64,000 nt of DNA from contig NZ_BOMS01000009.1 of assembly GCF_016862315.1 (NCBI RefSeq), positions 62,001 to 126,000 on the forward strand. Reading direction: 5' to 3'. The stretch comes from Actinoplanes palleronii. GTDB lineage: Bacteria > Actinomycetota > Actinomycetes > Mycobacteriales > Micromonosporaceae. Below the pieces are notes generated by a model. It made no database searches. It worked only from the letters and a program-made list of their open reading frames with translations, and was not told the DNA's origin. The translations under genes were made by a program, and so were the position numbers. Shown here one piece after another: positions 8,497-18,535 of the stretch. Numbering within the stretch: the first letter of the stretch is position 1; each line of letters starts with the position of its first letter.

Positions 8497-8778
8497 TCAG
8501 CCCCAGAGTTTCGAGTTGCTCATCTCGGTCGAGACGTAGTTCTCGCGGGCGACGCCCACGGCTCCACCGATCTCGTTCAGGATCTGGTTGATGTCACGCA
8601 CGGCCGCGTCCCACTGAGCCTGGTGCTGCTCGTAGGCTGCGCGGTCCTGACCATCCCAGACCAGCTTCGACAGCATCTGCCGGAGGGTGTCCAGCTTCTC
8701 GTCGATGGTCCGCGAGATCGACGTCATCTGCGCGTGCGAATTCTCGAGGACGGCGTAGTCGACCTTGATCATGCTCAT
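8497..8778 (-). CDS. WXG100 protein with C-terminal YxxxE signal (EsxB/CFP-10-like)
   Basis: 93 aa, the family length of about 100. Two predicted helices are separated by the turn W41-D-G43. The C-terminus carries NYVSTE (Y81...E85), the YxxxD/E export signal that in characterised ESX pairs is recognised by the last ATPase domain of EccC. It lies 31 bp downstream of the other WXG100 gene (8810), in the usual two-gene arrangement. GGGTGGA lies about seven bases before the ATG. The start could also be the second Met two codons later. Confidence 0.92.
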   Translation of the reverse strand: MSMIKVDYAVLENSHAQMTSISRTIDEKLDTLRQMLSKLVWDGQDRAAYEQHQAQWDAAVRDINQILNEIGGAVGVARENYVSTEMSNSKLWG

Positions 8779-8809
8779 CAGAAATCCACCCAGGTTCTCG
8801 TCGTCAGGC

Positions 8810-9124
8810 CTACGGGTTCAGCGCAGAGTGGAACTTGTCGAGCATCTGCTGCTGCTCTTCGTCGGTCACCTGGTGCGCGGTACCGGACTTGTCGAGCAGG
8901 TTCGCGATGTCGTCCAGCGCGGTCTGCAGCTTGGTGGTGTCTTCGTTCCACCGCTGCATCAGGCTCTGGAAGCCACTGGACGCCTGCCCCTGCCAAGCGA
9001 TCGCCAGATCGTCGACTACACCCAACAGCTTCTTGAGCTCACCGTCGACCTCGCTGCGCGTGGTGCGGACGTCGTTCGCCGCGGAATGCAGTGTCGCGTG
9101 ATCGACCTCGAACGGGGACGTCAT
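8810..9124 (-). CDS. WXG100 protein (EsxA/ESAT-6-like partner)
   Basis: 104 aa from ATG 9124, preceded by AAGGGGTGAG; the GTG three codons upstream overlaps that site. The helix-turn-helix hairpin has W44-Q-G46 at the turn (IAWQGQASSGF). No YxxxD/E motif is seen at the C-terminus, which fits the partner that lacks the export signal, the signal being supplied by the 8497 product. It lies about 200 bp downstream of eccC; that gap holds no convincing gene. Confidence 0.92.
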   Translation of the reverse strand: MTSPFEVDHATLHSAANDVRTTRSEVDGELKKLLGVVDDLAIAWQGQASSGFQSLMQRWNEDTTKLQTALDDIANLLDKSGTAHQVTDEEQQQMLDKFHSALNP

Positions 9125-9323
9125 GCTTCTCACCCCTTCGTCATCGTTAAGGCGGCGTGCTGCCGCGCCTCCCCCGCGGTAAGGCGCTGAGACCTAACCG
9201 TCGGACACTTTGCGCCATACCGTAACTGAGGTTTGCCACCCTCAGCAGCCCCGGGCAGCGGCGAACCCGGAAATCCTTCACGATTCCCGTCGATATCGGT
9301 CGCCATCTGTCCGATTTGAGTCA

Positions 9324-12300
9324 TCACAATTCGCTCCACGCGGTCTGCACGACGCGATGTCCGTCACGCCGGCGCACCAGGGTGCCGCGGCCCGGCGGCT
9401 GCGGGCTGGGCCGCAGGTTGCCGAGCAGCTGACCCTCCTCGCGGTTGCCGGACATCAGCAGACCGGGGGTGTCCAGCTCCCGCATCCGCTGCAGGACCGG
9501 CTCGAACATGGCCCGCGCCGCGCCGCCGATCCGGCGGGTGACGATCAGGTGCAGTCCGATGTCCCGGGCCTGCGGCAGCAGGTCGATCAGGGCGCTGAGC
9601 GGGTTGTTGCCGGCCGATGCGACCAGGTCGTAGTCGTCGACCAGCAGGAACAGCTCCGGACCCTTCCACCAGTTGCGGGCCCGCAGCTGCTCCTGGGTGA
9701 CGTCCGGTCCGGGCAGCCGCTTCTCCAGCGCCGACTTGATCGAACCGAGTCCCTTGCTGAACACCTGTGCCGACGGCGCGTAGTCGAGCAGGTGCGACTC
9801 GTCGAACGCGCCGAGCAGCCCGCGCCGGTAGTCGGCGACCACCAGCAGCGCCTCCTCACGGGTGTACCGCTGCGAGATGGACCGGCCGATCAGGCGCAGC
9901 AGGTTCGTCTTGCCACATTCCGCGTCACCGAAAATGATCAGATGCGGCTCGGTGGCGAAATCGAGCATGACCGGGGCCAACGCGGCCTCGTCGACGCCGA
10001 GCCCGATGCCCGGCGCGGCCGGGTCGATCAGCCGGGCCAGTTCGGCGACCGGCAGCTCGCGCGGCAGCAGCCGGACCTTCGGCGCGGGTTCGCCGGGCCA
10101 GGCCGCGGCGATCCGCTTGACCATGTCGCCGGTGGCGTCGCCCAGGTCCTCGATGTCGTGCCGTCCGTCCAGACGCGACACCGCGGCGAGCATGTGCAGC
10201 TTGTCCCGGGTCAGACCGCGACCCGGCGACTTCTGCGGCACGTTCGCGGCCGACCGGCGGTCGATCTCCGACTCGCCCGGTTCGCCGAGCCGCAGCTCCA
10301 ACCGGGTGCTCAGCAGGTCCCGCATGTTGATCCGGATCTCCGCCCAGCGGGCCGCGGTGATCACCACGTGCACACCGAACCCGAGCCCGCGGCCGGCCAG
10401 CAGGGTGATCGCCTGCTCCAGCTCCTCGTACTCCTGGCGCAGCGTGTTCCAGCCGTCCACGACCAGGAAGACGTCGCCGAACGGGTCGTCGCGGAACTCG
10501 CCCGCGGCACGCCGCCGGCGGTATCCGGACATCGACTCGACACCGTTCTCGGCGAAGTGCACCTCGCGCTGGTCGAGCAGCGCGGTGACCTCGGCGACGG
10601 TCCGGCGGACCCCCTCGACGTCCCGGCGGCGCGCCACCCCGGACAGGTGCGGCAGGCCGTCCAGGCTGGCCAGCGCGCCACCACCGAAGTCGAGGCAGAA
10701 GAACTGCACCTCACGCGGGGTGTGGGTGAGCGCCATCGAGGACAGCATGGACCGCAGCAGCGTGCTCTTGCCGGACAGCGGAGCTCCGACGATCACCACG
10801 TTGCCGCCGGCGCCGTCGAGCTCGACCATCATCGGGTCGCGGCGCTGTTCGTACGGCCGGTCCACCACGCCGACCGGCACGTGCAGCCGGCCACGACCGG
10901 CCCAGCCCGCCGTGGTCAGCCCGAACACCGGGTCGACCACCAGGGGCGGGAGGATCTCGTCGAGGCTCGGCGGCTCGCCCAGCGGCGGCAGCCAGACCTG
11001 GTGTGCCGGGCTGCCGTGCCCGCGGAGCCGGTCGACCATCACGTCGAGCATGCTCAGCTGCTTGCCGGAGGCCTCCTGCTCGGACTCCGGCGCGGTGATC
11101 TGCTCGCCGATCGGTTCCGGCACCGGTACGAAGTCGATGCCGTACGGCACCACCTGCCGCTGCACCACCGCCTGCGAGCGCGTGGCGCGGCCGGCCTGGC
11201 GGTAGTCGCCGGACACGTACGCGCCACGGAACCGCAGCATGGTCTGGGTGTCGGTCTTGAGGTAGCCGTGCCCGGGTGCGTTCGGCAGCTCGTACGCGTC
11301 CGGCACCCCGAGCACGATCCGGCTCTCCACCGCGGAGAACGTGCGCAGACCGATCCGGTACGACAGGTGCGTGTCCAGCCCGCGCAGCTTGCCCTCCTCC
11401 AGCCGCTGACTGGCCAGCAGCAGGTGGACGCCGAGCGAGCGGCCCAACCGGCCGATCATCACGAACAGCTCGATGAAGTCCGGCTTCTTCTCCAGCAGCT
11501 CGCTGAACTCGTCACAGATGATCAGCAGGCTGGGCATCGGCTCGAGCGGCTCGCCGTCCTGGCGCGCCTTCTCGTACTCGAAACGGGAGACGTAGTTGCC
11601 GGCGGCGCGCAACAGCTCCTGGCGCCGCACCATCTCGCCGGCCAGCGAGTCCTTCATCCGGTCGACGAGCGGCAGCTCGTTCTCCAGGTTGGTGATCATG
11701 GCGCTGGTGTGCGGCAGCACGTCCAGCGACGCGAACGTCGCGCCGCCCTTGAAGTCGACGAGGACGAAGTTCAGTTCCTCGGACGAGTGGGTGACCGCGA
11801 GCGCGCCGACGATCGTGCGCAGCAGCTCGCTCTTGCCGGAGCCGGTGGCGCCGATGATCAGGCCGTGCGGGCCCATGCCCTCGTGCGCCGACTCCTTGAA
11901 GTCCAGCTCGATGACGCTGCCGTCCGGTCCGACGCCGAGCGGGATCCGCAGCCGTTCCCGGTGCGGGCGGACCCGCCAGGTGAGCCGCGGGTCCACCGCG
12001 CCGGCGTCGCCGACGCCGAGCAGGTCGGGCAGCTCCATGCTGCGCGCCAGCGGCTCGTCGGTGACCGCCGGGGCGGACAGCCGGAACGGTGCGATCTGCC
12101 GGGCCAGCGCCTCGACCTGCGGGACGGAGAGCCGGTCCGGGCGGCCGAGCGGGGTGCTCGCGGCGCCCCGGTCGATGCCGACGCTCTCGGCGCCGACGTC
12201 CAGGCACAGCAGCCACCGGCCGGCGTCGCGGGGCACCGCCCCGGAGAGGTCCAGCACGGTGGTGCCGAGCAGACCGGAGCCGAGCAGCTGGCAGGTCGGC

Positions 12301-13277
12301 GTCACCTCACCGCCGTCGAGCACCACGAGCACGTGCGGCGCGGTGGTCAGCGGGCGCGCGTCCGCGCTGTGCCGGGGGCGGCTGCCGAGGTCCTCGCCCA
12401 GGGCGGCCTCCGCCTCGGCGAGAGTGCTGAAGACCATCCGCCGGCCGCCGGCCGCATCGGTACGCCGGGTGTTCTGTGCGTGCGGCAGCCACTTCACCCA
12501 GTCCCACACCGGCTGCCGGTCGGCCGCCGCGACCACGACGACCAGCAGGTCGTCCGGCGCGTGGAAGGTGACCAGCTGGCCGAGCAGGGCACGGGCCATG
12601 TCCAGGACCGGGTCGCGCTCGCCGCGCAGCACGATCCGGCTGAACGCGCGCACCGACAGCGCGATCGGCAGTCCGGGGATGCTGGACTGGGCCCGGACGA
12701 ACCGCCGCAGCGCGACGGCCGTCATCGGCTCCAGGTCCTCGACCGGCTTGGTCTCCGGCGGGACGATCTGGATCGCCAGCCGCTGCGAGCCGACCGCGAC
12801 CCGCACCTCGCCGAAGTCGTCCTCGGTGATCCGGCGCTCCCACAGCCGCCGGGACGCGGCGATCGACCACAGCGCGTCCGGCTCGGGGTGCTTCCAGGTG
12901 GTCGCGGAGCGCTGCTGCGCGGCCGCGCGACGGGCCCGCTTGCGCATCTGGGCCAGGTACCGCATGTAGTCGCGGCGTTCGGCGTTCAGCTCCGCCTTGG
13001 AGTCGTTGTTGCCGCCACCCATGGTGCCGACCGCCATGCCGAGCATCGAGACGCCCATCAGGCCGCCCGCCACCCACATCATGGTGCCGCCGCCCTTGCC
13101 GGCGTACAGGAACGCCATCGCGCCGACGCCGCAGATCATCGGCAGCACCATCAGCATCTGCCCCATGCTGCGGGGAAGCGCCTCGGGAATTTCGGGCGGC
13201 GACTCCAACAGCAGTTCGCCGCGTGGCATTTGCGGGCCCATGCGCCTGGGCGGGCGTCGGAACAGCACCGTACTCAC
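9324..13277 (-). CDS. eccC: EccC, type VII secretion FtsK/SpoIIIE-family motor ATPase
   Basis: 1317 aa with the EccCa and EccCb parts fused in one chain. Two membrane helices lie at about residues 38-85. Three P-loop domains follow, with Walker A motifs [10 protein letters not shown] (near 475), [10 protein letters not shown] (near 827) and [10 protein letters not shown] (near 1115). The matching Walker B regions include [23 protein letters not shown] and [11 protein letters not shown]. The first domain is the most canonical; the third has a degenerate P-loop (AECGKT), as in other EccC proteins where the distal domain binds substrate signals. The GTG start at 13277 is preceded by GGGGGAGGTG. 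It heads the minus-strand operon ending at 5045 and is divergent from eccD. It powers translocation through the EccB/C/D/E membrane complex. Confidence 0.97.
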   Translation of the reverse strand: MSTVLFRRPPRRMGPQMPRGELLLESPPEIPEALPRSMGQMLMVLPMICGVGAMAFLYAGKGGGTMMWVAGGLMGVSMLGMAVGTMGGGNNDSKAELNAERRDYMRYLAQMRKRARRAAAQQRSATTWKHPEPDALWSIAASRRLWERRITEDDFGEVRVAVGSQRLAIQIVPPETKPVEDLEPMTAVALRRFVRAQSSIPGLPIALSVRAFSRIVLRGERDPVLDMARALLGQLVTFHAPDDLLVVVVAAADRQPVWDWVKWLPHAQNTRRTDAAGGRRMVFSTLAEAEAALGEDLGSRPRHSADARPLTTAPHVLVVLDGGEVTPTCQLLGSGLLGTTVLDLSGAVPRDAGRWLLCLDVGAESVGIDRGAASTPLGRPDRLSVPQVEALARQIAPFRLSAPAVTDEPLARSMELPDLLGVGDAGAVDPRLTWRVRPHRERLRIPLGVGPDGSVIELDFKESAHEGMGPHGLIIGATGSGKSELLRTIVGALAVTHSSEELNFVLVDFKGGATFASLDVLPHTSAMITNLENELPLVDRMKDSLAGEMVRRQELLRAAGNYVSRFEYEKARQDGEPLEPMPSLLIICDEFSELLEKKPDFIELFVMIGRLGRSLGVHLLLASQRLEEGKLRGLDTHLSYRIGLRTFSAVESRIVLGVPDAYELPNAPGHGYLKTDTQTMLRFRGAYVSGDYRQAGRATRSQAVVQRQVVPYGIDFVPVPEPIGEQITAPESEQEASGKQLSMLDVMVDRLRGHGSPAHQVWLPPLGEPPSLDEILPPLVVDPVFGLTTAGWAGRGRLHVPVGVVDRPYEQRRDPMMVELDGAGGNVVIVGAPLSGKSTLLRSMLSSMALTHTPREVQFFCLDFGGGALASLDGLPHLSGVARRRDVEGVRRTVAEVTALLDQREVHFAENGVESMSGYRRRRAAGEFRDDPFGDVFLVVDGWNTLRQEYEELEQAITLLAGRGLGFGVHVVITAARWAEIRINMRDLLSTRLELRLGEPGESEIDRRSAANVPQKSPGRGLTRDKLHMLAAVSRLDGRHDIEDLGDATGDMVKRIAAAWPGEPAPKVRLLPRELPVAELARLIDPAAPGIGLGVDEAALAPVMLDFATEPHLIIFGDAECGKTNLLRLIGRSISQRYTREEALLVVADYRRGLLGAFDESHLLDYAPSAQVFSKGLGSIKSALEKRLPGPDVTQEQLRARNWWKGPELFLLVDDYDLVASAGNNPLSALIDLLPQARDIGLHLIVTRRIGGAARAMFEPVLQRMRELDTPGLLMSGNREEGQLLGNLRPSPQPPGRGTLVRRRDGHRVVQTAWSEL

Positions 13278-13459
13278 GACGGGTCACCTCCCCCGGATGT
13301 CCGTCTGCCGGCTGACGCCGATCTCTTTGGGTGGGCATCGTACGCGCACGACATCATAGGTACGCTGCACCGGTCGTGTGCGTGCCCCATCGATGGACGT
13401 GGTCGGTGAGGGCGACGGGCACCGGACATACGCGACATCAACCGGCACGGGGGGCGAAT
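13278..13459. promoter_or_regulatory. Divergent promoter region eccC/eccD
   Basis: This 182-bp region separates the oppositely oriented starts of eccC and eccD, so promoters for both secretion operons must lie here unless they are internal. On the minus strand a TATGAT box (13358-13353) and a TACGAT box are -10 candidates for eccC; on the plus strand TACGCT near 13361 is a candidate for eccD. No convincing -35 elements or operator palindromes were recognised. Confidence 0.4.
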
Positions 13460-14854
13460 GTGACGAGCAGCATCGTGGGGGGTCTCACCCGGGTCACCAT
13501 CGTCGCGCCACGGACCAGGATGGATCTGGCGCTGCCGGCCGACGTGCCGATGGCCGACCTGCTTCCGATCCTGCTGTGGCACGCCGGGGAGGACCTCGCC
13601 GACGAGGGCGCCAAGAACGGCGGATGGTCGCTGAACCGGCTCGGCCAGTCGCCGCTGGACTCCAGCCGGACATCGATGGAACTCGAGATCCGCGACGGTG
13701 AGGTGCTCTACTTCACCCCGCGCAACGCGGCCGCGCCCGAGGTCCTCTTCGACGACGTGGTGGACGCCGTGGCGACCGGCACCCAGAACCGCTCGGGCCG
13801 CTGGGAGGTCAAGCACACCCGGCGGTTCGCCGTGGTGTTCGCGGCGACGATGGCCCTGGCCGGCGCGGTGGCCGTGCTGTTCTCCGGCCCGCCGCAGCTG
13901 CCCGGCGGGCTGGTCGGGCTGTGCGCCGCGATCGCCCTGCTGGCCACCGCGGCCGTGCTGTCCCGGGCGGCCGGGCACACCACCGCGGCCACCCTGGTCG
14001 CGGTCGCCGGGCTCGGGTACGCAGCGGTCGGCGGCCTGCTGGTGCTGGGCGGTGACCGCAAGCTCGGCGAGCTGGCCGCGCCGCACGTGCTGCTCTCCGC
14101 GGTGACCCTGCTGGTGGCCGCGGCGGCCGCCACCGTGGCGGTCGGCGCATCCGGGCCGTTGTTCCTGGGCACCATGGGCGTGGCCGGGGCGCTGGCTCTG
14201 GGCACCGGCGTCTGCCTGGCGTTCGGGGTGGCCCCCGGTGCGGGCGCCGCGGTCGCGGCCGCGCTGGCGTTCGCCGTCGTGCCGTCGCTGCCGCTGCTGG
14301 CGTACCGGCTGGCCCGGCTGCCTATCCCGTCGGTGCCGACCGGCCCGGACGACCTCAAGACCGACGACGACTTCGTCGACGGCGCCCGGATCCTGATGCT
14401 CAGCGACCGCGCCGACCGGTTCCTGACCGGCCTGATCGCGACCGTGGCGACCATCATCTGCGGCGCGTCGCTGGTGCTGGTCCTCGACGGCGACGCGCCG
14501 AACCTGGCGCTGTGCGCGGTGTTCGCGCTGCTCCTGCTTCTGCGGGCCCGCCCGCTGCTGACGCAGGCCCAGCGGCTGCCGATGCTGGGCGCCGGCAGCC
14601 TGGCGCTGGCCCTGGCCGCGTACGGGCTGTACCACCAGGGCGGACCGGCGCTGCGGCTGACCGCGGTGACCGGTGGCCTGGTGGTGGCGGCCGCGATCAG
14701 CCTGGTCTACGGCACCGCGGTGGCCGGCCGGCGGATCTCCCCGGTCTGGGGACGGCTGCTCGACCTCGCCGAGATCCTGCTGATCGTCGCCGTCGTGCCG
14801 CTGGCCGCCTGGGTCTGCGGCCTGTACGGCTGGATCACCACGGTCAAGTCGTGA
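13460..14854 (+). CDS. eccD: EccD, type VII secretion membrane channel component
   Basis: 464 aa. The start is GTG 13460, directly preceded by GGGGGGCGA, rather than an ATG 43 codons upstream whose added sequence is not protein-like. Residues about 1-90 form a ubiquitin-like (YukD) domain (TRVTIVAPRTRMDLALPADV...). From about residue 125 there are roughly eleven hydrophobic segments, broken by a charged loop near residue 300 (PDDLKTDDDFVDGARIL). This is standard EccD architecture, which forms most of the transmembrane part of the ESX complex. It converges on the 225-aa gene at 14886 across a strong hairpin. Confidence 0.95.
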   Translation: MTSSIVGGLTRVTIVAPRTRMDLALPADVPMADLLPILLWHAGEDLADEGAKNGGWSLNRLGQSPLDSSRTSMELEIRDGEVLYFTPRNAAAPEVLFDDVVDAVATGTQNRSGRWEVKHTRRFAVVFAATMALAGAVAVLFSGPPQLPGGLVGLCAAIALLATAAVLSRAAGHTTAATLVAVAGLGYAAVGGLLVLGGDRKLGELAAPHVLLSAVTLLVAAAAATVAVGASGPLFLGTMGVAGALALGTGVCLAFGVAPGAGAAVAAALAFAVVPSLPLLAYRLARLPIPSVPTGPDDLKTDDDFVDGARILMLSDRADRFLTGLIATVATIICGASLVLVLDGDAPNLALCAVFALLLLLRARPLLTQAQRLPMLGAGSLALALAAYGLYHQGGPALRLTAVTGGLVVAAAISLVYGTAVAGRRISPVWGRLLDLAEILLIVAVVPLAAWVCGLYGWITTVKS

Positions 14855-14857
14855 ACC

Positions 14858-14883
14858 CGGGGCCCCCGGTGACGGGGGCCCCG
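14858..14883. terminator. Bidirectional terminator hairpin after eccD
   Basis: A perfect 10-bp stem, cggggccccc (14858-14867) and gggggccccg (14874-14883), with loop ggtgac. It starts four bases after the eccD stop and ends three bases before the stop of the minus-strand gene at 14886, so it can serve both. Confidence 0.8.
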
Positions 14884-14885
14884 CC

Positions 14886-15563
14886 TCACGTGGTCAGGCC
14901 CAGGTGCTGGCGCTCGGTGGCGGTCGGCGTCAGCCACACGTAGCTGGCCGCGTCCGCCTGCACCACGCCGACCATGTCCGGGTTCAGCACCGCGAGCGGG
15001 TCCACTGCTCGTACCGGAAGCCGGAGGCTGGAGACCGCGACCGAGACCTCCTCCGCCGTCAGGCGGGAAAAGACGTAGGCGTCGGCGTCGGCGACCGTCC
15101 GGGCGTTGCTCACACTCAGGTCCGGCAGCAGGGTCAGCCGAGTGTGCCACGGCTGCTCCGGTGTGGTCACCGACAGCGCGGCGGACCCGAGGTCCAGCAC
15201 GATCAGGGCCGGCTGGGTGGCGTCGGACGGGATCGGCGGGACCACGTTGCCCTCGGTCATCAGCCACAGCCGGTCGGACCGGCCGGTGGCCCACTCGCCG
15301 AGGCCCTGCCAGTGCGCGGGTGACTCGGTGCGCACCACCACCCGGGCGCCCATGGCGAGTGCCCGGAAGACCAGCAGCCGGCCCAGCGCCAGCTTGCCGA
15401 TCAGCGCGATCCGGGTCCGCTCGGGCCGGAACATCGGCACCGTCGCGACGCTGCCGTCCTGCACCCGGCCCAGGACCAGCCCGGTCGGACCGGCCGGCAA
15501 CGGCTGCACGGCCGGCGACGCGGGGTCGGCGGCGTGCCGCAGCATCAGGGTGTTGTCGCTCAC
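14886..15563 (-). CDS. Type VII locus-associated protein of unknown function
   Basis: 225 aa starting at GTG 15563. I do not recognise the family. It has no signal peptide or membrane helix and appears to be a soluble alpha/beta protein. Hydrophobic beta-like segments (RIALIGKLALGRLLVFRALAMGARVVVR, ALIVLDLGS) resemble the core of a Rossmann or P-loop fold but without a GKT/GKS motif. Several strands end in acidic or small residues. It is 37 bp downstream of eccE in the same direction, so it is probably co-transcribed with that core component. A cytoplasmic accessory or assembly factor is an inference from position only. Confidence 0.6.
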   Translation of the reverse strand: MSDNTLMLRHAADPASPAVQPLPAGPTGLVLGRVQDGSVATVPMFRPERTRIALIGKLALGRLLVFRALAMGARVVVRTESPAHWQGLGEWATGRSDRLWLMTEGNVVPPIPSDATQPALIVLDLGSAALSVTTPEQPWHTRLTLLPDLSVSNARTVADADAYVFSRLTAEEVSVAVSSLRLPVRAVDPLAVLNPDMVGVVQADAASYVWLTPTATERQHLGLTT

Positions 15564-15600
15564 TTCGTCGGCCTCCCGGTCGTCAGGCGCGTGCAGGGTC

Positions 15601-16812
15601 TCACAGCGGGCCGGCCGCGGTCGGTGCGGCCGCGTAGACGCCCACGGCCTGCTGCCCGTCGAGGCGCTGCATGCTCACCCCGGCCTGGTCTGCCTGGGCC
15701 CGCACCCAGGTGCCGACCTCCTCGAGGCCGTCCGGCGCCGCGGCGACCCGCAGCACGCCGCTGAGCGTCAGCGCGCCCTCGGCGGCCGGCGCCATCCGCA
15801 CCGCGACGGTGGTCGAGGTGACCGGGCCCTGTGCGGTCTCCTGCAGCAGCCCGCTGAGCGAGCGCGGCGGGATGCCGGTCAGCGCGAAGACCAGGTGCCC
15901 GGCCTCGCCGCTGACCCAGCGGGCCCACTCCTCCCGGGGCGGGGTCGGCGATCCGGTCAGGCCGGCCGCGGTGGCGATCGCGGCGGTCAGCTGGTCGGCG
16001 TCGAGGATGCGATATGTCACATCGCCGCCGCGCAGGGCCTTGCCGACCCGGCCGGCGAAAGCGGTGAGCGCGCGGTGCACGCCGTCGATCCCGCCACCGC
16101 GCGCGGCCGACGCGGTCCGCGCGTCGCGCGGATCGAGCCGGATCACCACCCAGATCTGCCGGCTGGCCGGCACCGCCTCACCGTTGAGCAGCTCCAGGTA
16201 CGACTGCACGGCCGGCGCCGACCGGTGCAGCAGCGCGCTGGGACCGGGCACGGTGTGCACCACGATCTGGATCGCGGAGGCCGGGTTGCCGCTGGTGGTG
16301 ACGGCGGCCAGCCGTTCCAGCACCGGGATCGGCAGGGCGTGCGGCTGCTGCCGGGGCAGCGTCACGGCCAGCGCCACGAAGAAGCCGTCGCCGTCCTGGC
16401 CGATGCCGACCTGGTTGCCGCGGTCGGTGATCTGGGCGATCCGCAGATCCGGCGCCAGGGCCGCGAGAGCCGCCGGGAGCGCACCGGTACGGGTCTGCGC
16501 GGCCGCCGCCGCCGACCGCCGGGCGCGACGCTTGAACCGCCGGTTGACCAGCAGGTGCTCGAACCACCACCGGCCCTGACGGCGGCCGAAGCCGGCGATC
16601 AGCACCAGTGCCGCGGCGCCGCCGACCACGCCGACGATCCACATCGGCTGGTGCAGGCTCAGCGCCACCGCGAGGGCCGCGATCTCGACCGCGATCACCT
16701 GTCCGACGTGCAGGCCGGCGATGCGCCCTGTCCGCCGTCGAGCCGGGGACACCGGTCCTCCGGCCGCGACCGGCTCGCTCCCCCGGGGCGGTTGCGCCTG
16801 GGTAATCGTCAT
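15601..16812 (-). CDS. eccE: EccE, type VII secretion membrane component
   Basis: 403 aa. The N-terminal ~35 residues are polar and Pro/Arg-rich. Two membrane helices follow at about residues 38-80 (IAVEIAALAVALSL and MWIVGVVGGAAALVLIAGF), then WWFEHLLVNRRFKRRAR and a large soluble alpha/beta domain of about 300 residues, as in the EccE family. The ATG is preceded by AAGGAG ten bases upstream. The gene is divergent from eccB; a TACGAT box on its strand (16893-16888) is a possible -10. Sequence conservation in EccE is low across the family, so the call rests on architecture plus position between eccD and eccB. Confidence 0.85.
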   Translation of the reverse strand: MTITQAQPPRGSEPVAAGGPVSPARRRTGRIAGLHVGQVIAVEIAALAVALSLHQPMWIVGVVGGAAALVLIAGFGRRQGRWWFEHLLVNRRFKRRARRSAAAAAQTRTGALPAALAALAPDLRIAQITDRGNQVGIGQDGDGFFVALAVTLPRQQPHALPIPVLERLAAVTTSGNPASAIQIVVHTVPGPSALLHRSAPAVQSYLELLNGEAVPASRQIWVVIRLDPRDARTASAARGGGIDGVHRALTAFAGRVGKALRGGDVTYRILDADQLTAAIATAAGLTGSPTPPREEWARWVSGEAGHLVFALTGIPPRSLSGLLQETAQGPVTSTTVAVRMAPAAEGALTLSGVLRVAAAPDGLEEVGTWVRAQADQAGVSMQRLDGQQAVGVYAAAPTAAGPL

Positions 16813-16981
16813 CCCCCGCGTTCTCCTTCTCGACCGTGCCCCGCTGTCCGGGCCAAGCGTGTGTCACACGCCGCCCGGCGGACCCTTATCGTAGGGAAGC
16901 TCCGCGGAGCCGGTAGGGCCGCGGCGGGGGTGCTTCCGGACTTTCTCCGGGTGTATTGGCGGATTCGGCTCGGAGGTGACC

Positions 16982-18403
16982 GTGCGCACGCGGCGGGAGC
17001 AGGTTCAGGCGTACCGGTTCGTGACGCGGCGGATCGTATCCGCCATGTTGTCCGGGGAACCGGAGAGTAACGAGCTACCCATGCGCCGGCTCGGCATGGC
17101 GCTGTTCGCCAGCGCCATGGTCGGCGCGATCGTGCTGGCCGGGCTCGGCGTCTACGGTCTGGTGACCGGGAAGCAGAGCGGGCTGTCCGACCAGGCACTG
17201 GTCATCGAGAAGGAGACCGGTGCGAAGTACGTCTATCTGAACGGCAAGCTGTACCCGGCGCTGAACTACACGTCGGCGCGGCTGGTGCTGGACTCGGAGG
17301 CGCCGGACGTCCGCACCATGTCGCAGAAGTCGTTGCAGGGCCTGCCCCGGGGTCTCCCGGTGGGCATCGCCGGCGCGCCCGACGCGCTGCCGGCGGCCGG
17401 CAACCTGCTCGGCCTGCCCTGGCAGGTGTGCCAGGCGGCCAGCGAGACGACCGCCGGCGGCTCGGTCTCACGCGCCGTGATCGGGCGCGAGCTGCCCGGC
17501 GCGGCGCCGCTCGGCGAGCGGGGCCTGCTGGTCAGCTCCGGTGACGCGACCTATCTGGTGTGGCACAACACCCGCCTGCGGATCGCCAGCACCGCGGTGA
17601 TGGCGGCGCTCGGCCTGACCTCGGCCACCCCGGTCGAGGTGGACGAACCGCTGATCAACGCGATCGCCGCCGGCCCCGACCTGGAGCCGCTGGCGCTGCC
17701 CGGCAAGGGGCTGCCCAGCTCCAAGCCGATCGGTGGCGCGTCGGCGCTGGTCGGCGACCTCTTCCAGTCCGCCGGGCAGTACTACGTGCTGACCCGTACC
17801 GGTCTGGTCACGATCGGCGAGGTGAGCGCCCGGCTGGCGCTGGCCGGTGGCGGCAGCCCCCGGCAGATCACCCCGGACCAGGTCGGTGGCGCACTGGTGC
17901 GGGAGAGCGTCGAGCCGGCGGGCATGCCGCCGGCGATGCCGGCGCTGAACAACCTGCCGGCGCCGGTGGCGGTCTGTGTCGCGGACCGGGACACCGCCGG
18001 CCGGATGCCGCTGACCACCACGGTCGAGGTCTTCAAGACGCTGCCCCCGGATCTGCAGACCGCCACCGCCGACGCGGTGGCCGGCCAGCAGGGCGCCCGC
18101 GACCAGGTGCAGACCGTCGACCAGGTGGTGATGACCGGTGGCCGGGCCGCCGTGGTGCGCGCGATCGCGGGCAGCGGTGAGTCCTCGGGCACCGCGGTCT
18201 ACCTGGTGGCCGGCGGGGTGCGGTACCCGTTCGGCGAGCGCAACGGCGACGCGCGCAAGGCGCTCGGGTACGGCGGGGTGACGCCGACGCCGGTGCCCGC
18301 CGCGATGCTGACGCTGGTGCCGACCGGGCCCACGTTGGACATCGCCGCCGCCAAGGCGTTCGCCACGACACAGGCCGCTCCGGCGGCATCGACCGGATCA
18401 TGA
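16982..18403 (+). CDS. eccB: EccB, type VII secretion complex protein
   Basis: 473 aa. GTG 16982 is chosen because GGAGG (16972-16976) is five bases upstream; the GTG at 16976 overlaps that site. The N-terminus RTRREQVQAYRFVTRRIVSAML is the hallmark of EccB. One membrane helix (LGMALFASAMVGAIVLAGLGVYGLV, about residues 37-61) is followed by an extracytoplasmic domain of about 400 residues with EccB repeat signatures and conserved cysteines (QVCQAAS, VAVCVADRD). It is divergent from eccE, and the substrate pair 18536/18892 follows on the same strand after 132 bp. Confidence 0.96.
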   Translation: MRTRREQVQAYRFVTRRIVSAMLSGEPESNELPMRRLGMALFASAMVGAIVLAGLGVYGLVTGKQSGLSDQALVIEKETGAKYVYLNGKLYPALNYTSARLVLDSEAPDVRTMSQKSLQGLPRGLPVGIAGAPDALPAAGNLLGLPWQVCQAASETTAGGSVSRAVIGRELPGAAPLGERGLLVSSGDATYLVWHNTRLRIASTAVMAALGLTSATPVEVDEPLINAIAAGPDLEPLALPGKGLPSSKPIGGASALVGDLFQSAGQYYVLTRTGLVTIGEVSARLALAGGGSPRQITPDQVGGALVRESVEPAGMPPAMPALNNLPAPVAVCVADRDTAGRMPLTTTVEVFKTLPPDLQTATADAVAGQQGARDQVQTVDQVVMTGGRAAVVRAIAGSGESSGTAVYLVAGGVRYPFGERNGDARKALGYGGVTPTPVPAAMLTLVPTGPTLDIAAAKAFATTQAAPAASTGS

Positions 18404-18535
18404 GGAATGTCCTGACAAATAGCGACAGGTCTATAGGCGGTCGCTTCGCTGGCCGGGATCCATTAATCTGACGTCTGCACAGCGAACGACAGTAGATCGC
18501 CGATGCGGTCGCGCAGATCGAACGGGGATGACGCG

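Noticed and set aside
9130..9323. 64-codon frame after eccC, its ATG overlapping the eccC stop (TGATG)
   Set aside because: Tempting coupled gene, but third codon positions are A/T-rich compared with neighbours and the peptide has no recognisable fold.
9210..13409. 1399-codon plus-strand frame opposite eccC
   Set aside because: Antisense shadow produced by high GC3; composition dominated by Arg, Gln, His and Val.
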